From NCBI GenBank assembly GCA_033002965.1, contig JAURVB010009054.1, forward strand, positions 1 to 64,000: a DNA stretch of 64,000 nt. Reading direction: 5' to 3'. Under the pieces are notes generated by a model, which saw nothing but the letters and a program-made list of their open reading frames with translations, was not told the DNA's origin and made no database searches. A program made the translations under genes and the position numbers. Source of the DNA: Piper betle. Its lineage: Eukaryota > Streptophyta > Magnoliopsida > Piperales > Piperaceae. Each line of letters begins with the position of its first letter. Position 1 is the first letter of the stretch. Positions 21,761 through 32,649 of the stretch are shown here, one piece after another.

Positions 21761-24700
21761 TTGAACTTATGAAGTCTTGCTTCTGTACTAGACCAATTAG
21801 TTAACATACCACTGAGCCATTTTTTATTAACATAATGACAGCGAGCCCTTATTGCAGCTAATGGTACTGAATCCATAGCCTTACTTTTTGTACAACCATT
21901 AAAAAGTGCTTTCCCTACTTGCTGCGTTAAAAACTAAATCACTGGTTTCTGATAAAAAACGAGCAATTCTAGTAAGATTTGTAATATGAATACCTTTACG
22001 CTTTTCAGAGAGTCTTGGCTACGGAAAGATTTTGTTTTATTCAGTGATTAAAGAAAGAAATCATCTTTACAATTTGACTTTATGCAAATTGTCATCATTC
22101 TCTATAATTGGAGGTCGGCTGATGCCTTGCTTCAAATTGTGAAAATAGTAAGATTCAACAAAATTGATCATAGCTTGTTGAAAAAAATAAAAACAATAAT
22201 GATTCGAAGGTTGATCAATAGAATAGTAAAAAATGCAAATTTAATTCATAGTCAAACATAAATGTATAACCAGTATCCACGTTTTTACTACCCTATTAAT
22301 TAATTTGGGAAAGGCGGTGGATTATGAAATTTACGATGAAATTGATAAGATGTACCAAAGCCTTTGAATTTGATCAAGCAGTGGACTATTTTAGTCCAAT
22401 TTTAGTTCAAAAATAAAGTCTCTAATGTAAATAGGTAATCAATGCGATGTCCTATATTTCAATGGCAATGCAAAGGCAACACAACCTAACTAATGTAAGC
22501 CAGATATGGAACCTTCCTCATTATGCTGCACTCATACTCCCTATTTAGTTCGAGTAATTAGTGGATATGATTATTAATTTTTTCTAACAGGTGAATGTCA
22601 TTGGAGCATCTAATAAAGGTCATAATAGTCTAATTTTATCCATTTATTCTGCTAGCATTCCTCTTTATTCAAGTGAGAAATATGAGATTGAAGGGGATGG
22701 GATCAAATGCTCAAAATATTTAAAGGGGTCGCTTGCTTTTACCCACCCACATCTTCTCAAAAAGTAGCATCAATTTTAGCCACCCCACTGTAGGGGGAAT
22801 TCTTCTGCCTCATTCCTTCTTGGGTCGGTGTTATGTTTCAATTTTAATCAAGGTATGGAGTTTCTTGGAGAAAATTCTTCTTTTTGTTTAAATTTTTGTA
22901 CTTCTAAAAGCACAGTGTGTACAATATTATTTTGTTAAATTAAACTCTTGTATTAATGTTTATTTCTGGGAACTGCTCATTAGTATATGGAGCCGGAAGA
23001 GTATGCTAATAGTTATTAAGTACTTTTCTTCTCCAATAACAATGGCCACAATAATATCGAGCATAAGTGCCTAAACGCAATCCAAAGGAATGTGCTCTGT
23101 TGGACGGCCAAACGCTAGAAAGCTGGAAAGAGGGAGGAGCAGAACCATGAAAACTGTGCGTGTGCGGTCGTCCCCTCCTCATTTGATTCCGTTGCTACAA
23201 TAATGTCCTCATGATTTCACAATCATTACCATTTCCCTTCTTTAAAAAACCTGAGAAGACTAAGTTCTTTCTTTTGTTCACCTTTTAGAGGTTGGAAATT
23301 GAACGCTCAAGTTCTCCAATTATGTACAAGCAATAAAAAATAAATGGAGGATGATCACGGAGCAGTTAAAAAAAGGAGTTTTAAGTCAGCAACCCCATGT
23401 ACGCAGTTTAGAGTTATCAAATAATTGGTTCTTTTACTAAGATAACACGAGATGCATATCCAAGTTCCAAACTGTCCCGTAATTGAGTATAGGTTCCAAA
23501 CATCACAAAAATTCAACACCAAACATGTATTTTAAGTTGGTAGAATGCGGTTGATGGAGACCTACTTCATCAACACCCCCATCCTTAACTACAAACACCA
23601 CAGATACACGTGCAAGCTTGCAGCTGAATTTACTAATGAAACCTTCATCACGTCGAGGAGAAAACGCTGGGACTGATCATAATGTGACTATTGAGCATTG
23701 ATCAACCAAAGTACATGCAGTATTAATGTCCCCTAGCCATACTTGCAGTCGGATGTGTTTAAAACCACGTGGGGAGTTGTAGATTCCTAATGGCCTGCAT
23801 GCACTGTAAAATAAGGTATTCTTGGCCGCTTTGTCTTTTCCAATTTATGCTGCTGCAACTAAGGCAACCTCAAAGTAGTTAATAGTTATTACCAAAGAGC
23901 AAAACCTCAAATAGTCAATTGCATGGAGAAGGGGAAATTTGTCATGGTTGGGAATGGAGTGAAATGGGAAGCAAGGCGTAGAAGAAAGGCAAATCCAACC
24001 AAAGAAGTGTGACTGTAAACTTATATTAAAATTTAAATGATGTGATGTTGAAGCAAAGGATTGGGTTGGAGGGGAGAGCGTGCTGGTTTGGATGCCAAAT
24101 GGACAGGCTGGAGGGTGTCAAGCAACTCAACAAGAGACCAGAAACTCGTTCTTCTCCTATACCTAAATTTTTGTTATTTTATTTTGTTAGGAAGCTATGG
24201 CTTTCTCTGTCTATGTCTGTGACAAGCCTGATCTTCCTTCCAACACCGACTCTGATGGCTCTTTCTCTCTCTTGGTGGGTCTTCTGAGCATCTTTTTCTT
24301 AGCTTCACTATTCATCCTCTACTTTGCAAAGACTCTCCCTTCCTATTCACAATAAATATTGCTTTGCTTCTTATCTTGTTGGAAGTTTCAAGGAATCCCA
24401 GTTTGGCTCTACTCCAACCAGGGTGGAACTTACTGCATCCTCTGTTCTCTCCCCCAGTGATCAATCAAGTGTCTTGGATTCACCAGTTTGTTGCACATAT
24501 ATCCGAGTACTGCTCTGCTTCTCTGTTTTCTCCTAATTTGTCTGTTCTATGGACTACGGTGTTTCTAATTGTCTTGCTCTGCCTCTGGAATTCGGTTATC
24601 GATTTCAATGAGTCCTTGCAGTCTACTACTAGTTATGTGCATCGTAGAAGCTAACGTTTTCTGCTTCATAAATATCTCTCCTTGTTGCAGCCTGCTTTGT

Positions 24701-26090
24701 TTAATACAATTTATTTCAATATCAAATATGGAGCATATGTTATAAGCCGGCTCATGCTTTTCAGGCAGGCTATCTTAAACTTCATCGAAAACGCCGTTGA
24801 GGTTATACTAACGCGGAAATTTTCTTTCCTTCTGGGTTTCGTGAGTTTCAATTCTTATCTATGAACCCTGGTTTGTTTAACATATCCCTTCAAAGTTCTT
24901 TTACTCATAATTTATCTTTAGTTTCTGCTTATTGTGAATCTTGATCTCCTTTTTCTCTAGGCGGTTGTTCCTAAGGCTGGATGTCCTTATCCATGGGTAC
25001 GTGTCATGGAAAGAATGTACCAAAATCACAGACAGAGAAGCCTATCACACCTGACTCTCCTGAACTCTCTGTAGACTCAGAATTTGGAAAACATTTCTCA
25101 TTTTTCTCATTTTTCTCATTTTTGACCCCAAGTCCTCTTCCAAGTGCTTTCAAAAACTCCCCAGCAAAGCATTGCTAGTAAGGCGTCATGGATCGATAAA
25201 GCCCAACGCAGCTTCAATCCCTGAAGGGGAAGAATGTGAAGTTGGTCTTGACATGAGTTTTGGGTTTTCAAAGCATTTCTTCACTAGGTACCAATTGGGG
25301 GAAGAGGTTGGACGTGGCCATTTTGGATATACTCGCTCTGCAAAGGCTAAGAAGGGTGTGCTCAAAGGACAAGATGGTGCAGTTAAAGTCATCCCGAAAT
25401 GTAAGGTGTGTCCAATGATGAAGTTATATTAGATTTACCAGCATAGCAATAATTGAATGATATTCGTGTATCAATAGAGCTATGATTGTCATCCAGGTTT
25501 TATCGACTGAATATGATCATTGCCCAAAATCCTCTCTATTTTTTGTAGATGACAACAGCTATTGTTATTGAAGATGTGAGACGAGAAGTCAAATTGTTGT
25601 GCTCATTGACCGGACACAAGAACCTTGTCCAATTTTATGATGCTTATGAAGATGTGACAATTTTGTCTCATACTGCCATCTTCAAGGAGTCATTCATCGA
25701 GATCTGAAGCCGGAGGTAATAATTTGATAGTTAAAAACAACATTCCATTAATGTATTTTTTTCTACTTGTTCTATTGGATGTTAAGATGATAATATTTCA
25801 CCTCACTGAGAGAATTAATATTCATATATAGGAATAGGAATGCTTAAAACAGTAAAAATGGAATAACTGCAATATCAAATTATGTCATGCATATCAAAAA
25901 GTGCAACTGTGATTTGCATTTTTTGCTATTATTGACGAATGAATAAGAATTAAGTTGTTTTTCACTTGTGCCGATGCAATTCTGAGAAGAGGTTGTTTTG
26001 GCTTCATATTTATTTTGGGATTTTGATAATATACTTTTGGCTGCTTCAAAATTTTCTTTACATTACCAAAGATGAGAAATCTCCCCTCAA

Positions 26091-27365
26091 TACCCGAGTT
26101 GCACGAATCGGCCGATTTCGAGTGGAATCGGCCAATTTAAATCGGATGGGCGTCGCACCAATCCGATTTTGGGGCCGAATCATTCGGCCCTGAATCGGCC
26201 TCCGAATCGGGCGATTTCGCCCGATTTTGACCGATTTAACTCGGAATCGGCCGATTTAAATCGGAATCGGTTTTTTAGTAAATTATTAAAATACCCCAGG
26301 TATGATTTTTATTAAATTATTTAAGCATGAGTAAAATGGTAATTTGGATTTTAAAAACCTAAAATCATACCCCTCCCCCGCTTTCACCGTCGCTCGTGCT
26401 GCCGCCCTCCGCCGCGCTTCCTCTGCCCGACCTTCCGACCACGCCACCGCCGTCCGACCTCAGCTCTGCCTTACCTGCTGTGGAGCGCAAAGGCGAGGAG
26501 TTCAGGTGGAATCGGCGGCCGCCCTCCGCCTCACTTCCGCCGTCCGACCTCAGCTCTGCCCGACCTTCCGACCACGCCACTGCCCTCGCAACTCCGCCTC
26601 CGACAGGTGGTCGGCCGACAGCACTGCGGAGTGTGCTGTGGAGCACAAAGGCGAGGAGTTCGGGTGGAATCGCACGACCGAACGAAAAATTGGGTAAATT
26701 TGGATTTTTTTATTGAAATTGAATGTTATGATGTGCGAATTGTTATCTATGATGTGCAAATTGTAATATTCAAATTGAAATTTTGTGCGGATTTGGGATT
26801 TTTTTATTGCTGATTTGGGATTTCGTTGACTTAATTGTGATGTGCGAATATGTGCTATGTGTAAATTGTGATGTGCAAATTGTGATGTGCGAATATAGCT
26901 TGGAAGTCTTGAAAATTTTCTTAGTAGTGGTCCGATTGATGGTGAATTTTTTGGTGTGCTACGGTTGATATGCTAGGATTTTTAGGAACGGTAATTGATG
27001 GGTTTTGTAGTTAATTATTTTTGGCTTGGTGTTCAGTTTGTTGTCTTTGTGAATGGGATACCATTTGATTGAAAATCTGCTTGGTAATGGTCGGATTGAT
27101 TGAAAATTTCGGATTGAAAATTAGTTTGTTGCCTTTATGATTGTTGTATAAGTATTTGAATTTGTGTATTTATGTTGAAAAATTATATAATTATGTATTT
27201 CAAGTATTTCTGTTATGAATTGGCAAATTTTTGTATATGACCGATTTGGACCGATTCAGGCCGATTTAACTAAACCGATTCCTGGCCGATTCAGACCGAT
27301 TCCGATTCCAATTCTGACACCCTGGAAAACCGATTCCGATTCCGATTCCGATTCATACAACCATG
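26091..27365. mobile_element. 1.3-kb CGATT-rich transposon in a CRK exon
   Basis: The insertion splits the CRK codons for SPLK. It is flanked by a 5-bp direct repeat CTCAA (26086-26090 and 27366-27370); removing the insert plus one copy rejoins the exon exactly. Its ends are inverted and similar: GTTGCACGAATCGG at the left, and GTTGTATGAATCGG as the complement of the right end. Subterminal regions are packed with CGATT/AATCGG units. The middle holds a GC-rich stretch with its own duplication, then AT-rich DNA. I see no transposase. Related copies lie at ~48586-49211, 54600-55147 and 59010-59563. Confidence 0.75.
26427..26700. repeat. Imperfect tandem duplication within the transposon
   Basis: A roughly 110-170-bp unit occurs about twice: CCGACCTTCCGACCACGCCA recurs near 26427 and 26560, and GCGAGGAGTT near 26492 and 26650. 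Confidence 0.7.
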
Positions 27366-28189
27366 CTCAAGACCACTAACCTTGGTTTGTCAGATTATGA
27401 AAGGCCATCTTTGTTGTATTCAAGCCATTTTTTATTTTTATTACTCAAATGGAAGAGCTTAAAATTTACAAAAAGGAATTCACATAGTGTTGTAGAATTA
27501 GATAGCTCTCTTTCTAGATGCCAGGCTGAATGATATAGTTGGAAGTGCATACTATGTGGCTCCAGAAGTGTTACATAGAGCCTATGCTACTGAAGCAGAC
27601 ATGTGGAGTATTGGGGTAATAATAGCTTACATCCTCCTCTGTGGAAGTCGTCCTTTCTGGGCAGAAATGGAATCGGGCATTTTTCGTTCTGTTTTATAGG
27701 CTGATCCAACCTTTGAAGAAGAGCCTTGGCCTTCATTGTCCCCTGAAGAAAAAGATTTTGTCAAGAGTTTTCTAAACAAAGACTACCGTAAAAGAATGAC
27801 CGCTGCTCAGGCTCTTAGTAAGTTTCAAGCTTTCAAAGTTTGTTCCTTTAAACCTGTATACTAGTAAATGAGAGTTTATTATTCATCCATGGAGCCCATA
27901 GTGTTCAGTGAAATTGAATATATTAGAAGGAAATTATGTATGAATGGAAGTAGTTATTGCATAGGCACATTGCGATTCTTTTGAATGCACAAGGTATTAT
28001 TTATAAAATGCGTTGAGAAGTATATTAATCAAACTTGACTATGTTTTCTTTATCAGGGCATCCCTGGCTATTTGATTGTCAAGATATCAAGATTCCCTTA
28101 GATATTGTATGGTGCAAGCACGTAAAGAATTATATATGCTCTATACCTCTTCGAAGGGCAGCTTTAGGGGTATGTTTTATTCAGCTAAA

Positions 28190-28322
28190 AGTAAAACTTT
28201 TTTTTTCAAAGAAGCATTTTAGGGATGATGATTTTTTAAAAAAATTTTCTGTAACGAAATGTTTTTTCAAAGAAACATTTTAGGTAAGATGATTTTTTTA
28301 AAAAATTTTCTGTAATGAAATG
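28190..28322. repeat. ~75-bp tandem duplication in a CRK intron
   Basis: Two diverged adjacent units share GAAGCATTTTAGG-like and ATTTTCTGTAA[CT]GAAATG phrases. Confidence 0.75.
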
Positions 28323-29690
28323 GAACCGATTTGGGTATCACTAGAGGTTTAGACATTTGTTGCCCAAAAGTAGCAAACCCAATAGTGGTACAAAGCTCAA
28401 GAAGTGGCTGAAAAACTGCCTTGCAAGTGCGGGGGAGTGTTCGAAAATAAATAATAGCTAGGACCTTGATTAATACTAATTAAGGCCTAAATCAATCTCT
28501 CTACATTTCCTTATTCTGTTCTTGATGTTATTCGCTATTCTTTTCATCAAAATATGCATGTGAACTAATATAAACGTGTTTGAATCTGATAGGCTCTTGC
28601 AAATACATTGACCATCCCACAGCTTTTCTATTTACGGGAGCAGTTCTCATTATTGGGGCCTAACAAAAGTGGTTGCATCATCACGATGAATAACTTAAAA
28701 CGGTTGCTGTACCTTTTTTAAAAAAACCCTTTCACTGCTGTATTAATTTTTTCTAAAAGTTGCAAACTGGCATAAATATACCTTTTCCGGGCCTTATTGA
28801 ATTACTCAACTGATGCCATGAAGCACACGAGAGTGCTAGATTACGCTAATATGGTATTGAAAATCATCTGTTTCTTCTCAACGCACTCCTCGTCAAAATC
28901 ATGCCAAAGTCACTTTTCTTTATTTGTTACAGGTAAGTTGTCTCCAATACAGGAAGCTGGATTTTGAAGAATTTTCTGCTGCTGCAATAAGTGTTCATCA
29001 AATGGAAGGGCTCGATAATTGGGAGCAACATGCTCGCCGTGTCTACGAACTCTTTGAGGGGCATTGAAATAGGGCAATAATAATAGAAGAACTTGCATCG
29101 GTACCATTTTGTGACCTTATGGTTTTTTTTTCTGGCCTCATGATTAAGTTTCCTATTCTACTCTAAATTTCTATCATGAAAGACTAGAATTTTTGGACAA
29201 ATGCCCACAGTATATGCTTGGAAGGCAAATACGATCAGAAATTTGTGGTCTGAAAGAAGTGTCCCTTCTCAATATGAACTTGTTTTTATGATAACACAAT
29301 AAGGATAACTTTGTGTCAAAATAACACTTAGCATAAAGACCCTGCACGCCATTTGGAAATTACTCTGCAATCGATACTGGCTGAGTATCTGAGTAGAAAT
29401 GTTCTAGTTCCAATGAGATCATGTTATTTAATTGTCAATCTCGAGAGATTTATGTGACTTTTGGTTGAACACTTGCAAGTTGGTAAGCTGAGTTTTCCTT
29501 GTCCCAACACTAGAATTTTGTCTACTAAAATCTGATGTTCGTGATGTCCAACCGTCTCAGTTCATGTTGTTCTCCAAGATTGGATTAGACATTCAGATGG
29601 CAAGCTTAGTCTCTCAGGATTTGTTAGATTGTTGCATGGAATGTCATCGCGGTCAATTCCAAAAGCCCAAGGAATACGAGGCAAATGATC

Positions 29691-30488
29691 ATTTTTCAAA
29701 CACTGAATGGATCTCATTTATCACAGTGAGCGAATACAAGGAGCTTTGCTCCGATGGTCTTGAACTTTAGATCTCCTGCAAGCAAATGTTACCGCGAACT
29801 ACAGTTCCCATCATAAGGTGGTGTGCTTCGTTCGCAGCAACAATGGGAGTTTCACATGCATTTAACAAAGCGAAAGCTTTTGTTCATCACTCTATGCATG
29901 CAAATTCTTTTGGTCCCTTAAATTATAATTACAAGAATTTTCTTTTCGAGAGAATAACCTAAAAATTAAATACAAAGGGCAGAGAACTAGAGAAATTGGT
30001 GAGTGTTGTTTTTATTGAAAAAATCACACTTAATGATTTGACGTAGAATATAATACCAAACAAGTGTCTGCATCTTAGGGTGAAAAATTTTATATTTTCT
30101 TCCAAGCACTGCATGGACGACCAATCACGTAAATAATTTAGGACCCACAATTGATTTTACTCCAAGATCCACCAAGCTCTCAATTCAAGTTCCAATTCAT
30201 TCTCCACAATGTTTAAGCCTTTACGGTCTCTCCCAAGGAAACCATATTCCTTTGGTGTCTCTTTGTGGTCTAAGACTTTTGTATAATACATTCAACAATT
30301 ATTCCAAACACGTAAATAAAGGACACTAAATGCCACAATTGTAATACATGCACGAGCTAGATACATCGTATGGGTGCACTACCTCAAGAAGGGTTAATTT
30401 CCAAACACTCTTTTTTGAGTATCCAAATACTTACTAATTAATTTTTTTCCCTACAATTCTTTTTGTTTGTTTTCGTTGCCAACGTTCA
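29691..30488. other. Spacer after the CRK pseudogene
   Basis: AT-rich DNA with no feature that I recognise. Confidence 0.5.
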
Positions 30489-31330
30489 GTGATTCCTCCA
30501 ATTACTCTACTGCTCCTAGCAGTCCATGTTGAACTGCCTCATCAGGAACAAAGCTTACAGGCGACAACATTATCGACGACACTGACCCAAATGAATTCTC
30601 ATTCGAGATTATTTTCCAAGAGGGAAGGTGATCAATGTCGGCCCCCCTCGAACCTCCACCGGAGCCTTTAGTACTGGCCATTTCATCCGTTGGCGACCTC
30701 TTTCGCAACGCCGGAGACTGGCCGCTTAGGCCACCCCCTCTCCACCTTGATTTCGCTACTCACAACAACTCTACGTCTTTCACATCTCCCAGGGACTTGG
30801 ACAACAGTTCTATTAGCCAAAATTCCAGTAGTATAGCATTGGACAGAGCAGAATCTTGTTCAAGTCTGTTCCAACGTTCTCGGGCCACACGGCCTAGTGA
30901 AATGTTTGGACACAAGGACGTCGAGACCACGAATCCAAACGAGGCATGCAAAAGGGTTCCTGTTTCTTCTGGGTTTCTTGAGCCGAGTCGAATAAGTTGG
31001 AGATCGGAATCTGATCGGCTATCTGGCCGCAAGTCTACCAAGCATGAGATGATTGAGAAGAGAGTCCTCTTCCGAAGTGGCTCAGTAGGGAGGGCAGTTC
31101 CACAGGAGCCATTCCCAGCTCAATCCAAGACAAGCCAAGACCAACCAATGGGAAGCCCCCGTACTCCAAATAATGTAAGCTCTTGGCATCGCTTTCAATA
31201 ATGTAAACAAGCAGGAGTGCCCAATATGGAGGAGGACCCGAATGGCCTACAAGCATGGTGGATTCTTTGGAGGATGCTTCGCATCGTCATTCTCTAGCAG
31301 TAGAAGACACTCAAGAAAATATGTGAAGCA
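30489..31330 (+). pseudogene. Unidentified decayed coding region
   Basis: One reading frame running from about 30489 to 31201 looks protein-coding: Ser/Pro-rich, with the phrases SDSSNYSTAPSSPC, DDTDPNEFSFEIIFQEG and SSVGDLFRNAGDWPLRPPPL. It is interrupted by two TGA stops (30523-30525 and 30629-30631); the open part after the second is 188 codons. An acidic/aromatic patch followed by a xxDLFxxG-like segment recalls plant membrane-associated kinase regulators and DUF1645 proteins, but this is only an impression and I do not assign a family. A possible continuation (MAYKHGGFFGGCFASSFSSS) lies at about 31243-31310. The two stops are one change from CGA or GGA codons, as expected for recent decay. 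Confidence 0.4.
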
Positions 31331-32649
31331 GCCGCCATGCAAGGCGTCAAATCTCCTGTGTCTCCGCAATATTTTCGATTCAAATACTTGTTAAAAAAAT
31401 ACTCACGTGATTTTGTATTATATATATATATATATATATATAGAGCAATGTGTTCCGGACCATTGGATTCGGATCCAACGGTCCCGAGCACACCCCAAAC
31501 CCCAACCCCTGGTTCTCCCACGCTCCCGCCCCCCGCCCCCGGTTCCCGTCCTCCTGCCTCCTGCTCTCCACCCTCCCACCCTCCTGCGTGACTATAAAAA
31601 GCCATGGCCCCCACCACCATACCATGCACCCTCCACCACCCACACAACTCACCCCCTCCCACCCACCCACTCGTTGCCCTACCTCTCCCCACCGCCTCCA
31701 CGGCCAGCCCCCTGCCCCCCTCCCCACACGCCTGCCTCCCCCTCCCGCGCCCTCCCACCCCCTTGCTCCGCCCCCTGGCGGGCGGCGGGGGCTGCGGCGG
31801 AAAGGGGTGGTGGTCGTCCTAGCAAGGAGCCACAGCTGGGGATGGGTAGGGTGGTGGTGGTCGTGGTTATGGCATGGGGCGACGGTTAGGGGCTGGCAAA
31901 GGGGCTGCGACATGGTGGTTGTGGCAGGGGAGTGCGGGAGGTGGCAAGCAGGGGGTAGTCAGGCGAGCGAGCAGGCAAGTAGGCAAGTGGGCAGGTAGGC
32001 AGGTGACTCTCACGTGAGTCTTAGGGGCTTAGACGACCGTAGGCTGTTAGATTTCATTCAATGGCCTACGATGGTAGCGCACCATGCACTCTCAAAAAGG
32101 GGTAGCGCATAATAGCGCTGCCCTATTCACTACTTTGCTCCTCGTGTATGGTGCAAATTCAACTGTAAAAATTGAAGAAAATAAAGTAGCTAAAGACTGA
32201 TAAATGATTTATCTAAATATTTTTATGTATTCTCGTAACGTAAAATATTATGCTCGAATCTAACAATTCTTAATTTCAGCGTGCTCGTTCACTGAATCAT
32301 AACCAACTCATTTGTTATTTTTGAAAAAAAAATTAAAAATATCATTTTAAAAAAATATGAATGGATAGAAAAAACAAACCAACAAATAAGTATAATTTTA
32401 AAAAACTATATTAAAAAAGAATTAGGAACTGATCCGGACACAAGTCGGACTCTTACACAAACAAACGACGGCGAAAACTTACAAGACCAAACTATGGACG
32501 GCGAGGACCTCCTGGAAAACCCTGCCGGAGCCGTAGAAGATGACCGGAGTTAACATTTTCCTACGAATTGGCGCTCGTGAAGTCGTTTTTTGTTATTACT
32601 ACTTATAAAGGTGGGAACTTTGTGCAGCTTCGTGTGAGTCGCGAGTGGG
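31331..32649. other. Spacer with C-rich then G-rich repeat block
   Basis: A TA microsatellite (31418-31441) is followed by a strongly C-rich stretch (about 31490-31790) that switches to a G-rich stretch (31790-32010), then AT-rich DNA to the O-fucosyltransferase gene. The edges CCATTGGATTCGGATCC (~31461) and CATTCAATGGCC (~32055) are loosely inverted, so this may be an old mobile element. Long open frames here are by-products of base skew. Confidence 0.45.
31418..31441. repeat. TA microsatellite
   Basis: About 12 uninterrupted TA dinucleotides. Confidence 0.9.

Larger units (their letters stand above)
20273..24992. other. Spacer between MOC1 and the CRK pseudogene
   Basis: AT-rich DNA with one hAT-type MITE (21125-21646) and small tandem repeats (21645-21760). 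From about 24030 to 24990 it becomes pyrimidine-rich with splice-like signals and probably holds the promoter and 5' leader of the former CRK gene. No other gene is recognised. Confidence 0.5.
24993..29690 (+). pseudogene. CDPK-related protein kinase (CRK) pseudogene
   Basis: This is a decayed but intron-containing copy of a CRK, a plant Ser/Thr kinase with an N-myristoylation site and a degenerate calmodulin-like C-terminus. Recognisable in order: MGTCHGK start (24993), [22 protein letters not shown] (~25180), the glycine loop [12 protein letters not shown] (~25300), [21 protein letters not shown] (~25700), [19 protein letters not shown] and [18 protein letters not shown] (27540-27660), then C-terminal exons to [12 protein letters not shown] (~29650). 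Lesions: a deletion and frameshift with stop at 25176; loss of about 50 codons before HRDLKPE; a mutated acceptor (CAA for CAG) at 26047-26049; a 1.3-kb insertion at 26091; DFG changed to NLG (~27380); a TAG at 27697; and a TGA near 29066. It cannot make an active kinase. Normal CRKs are about 580-600 aa. Confidence 0.92.

Noticed and set aside
31380..31998. Several ORFs of 150-180 codons in the C-rich/G-rich block
   Set aside because: Pro/His- and Gly/Trp-rich products of base skew, starting inside a TA microsatellite; no homology recognised.
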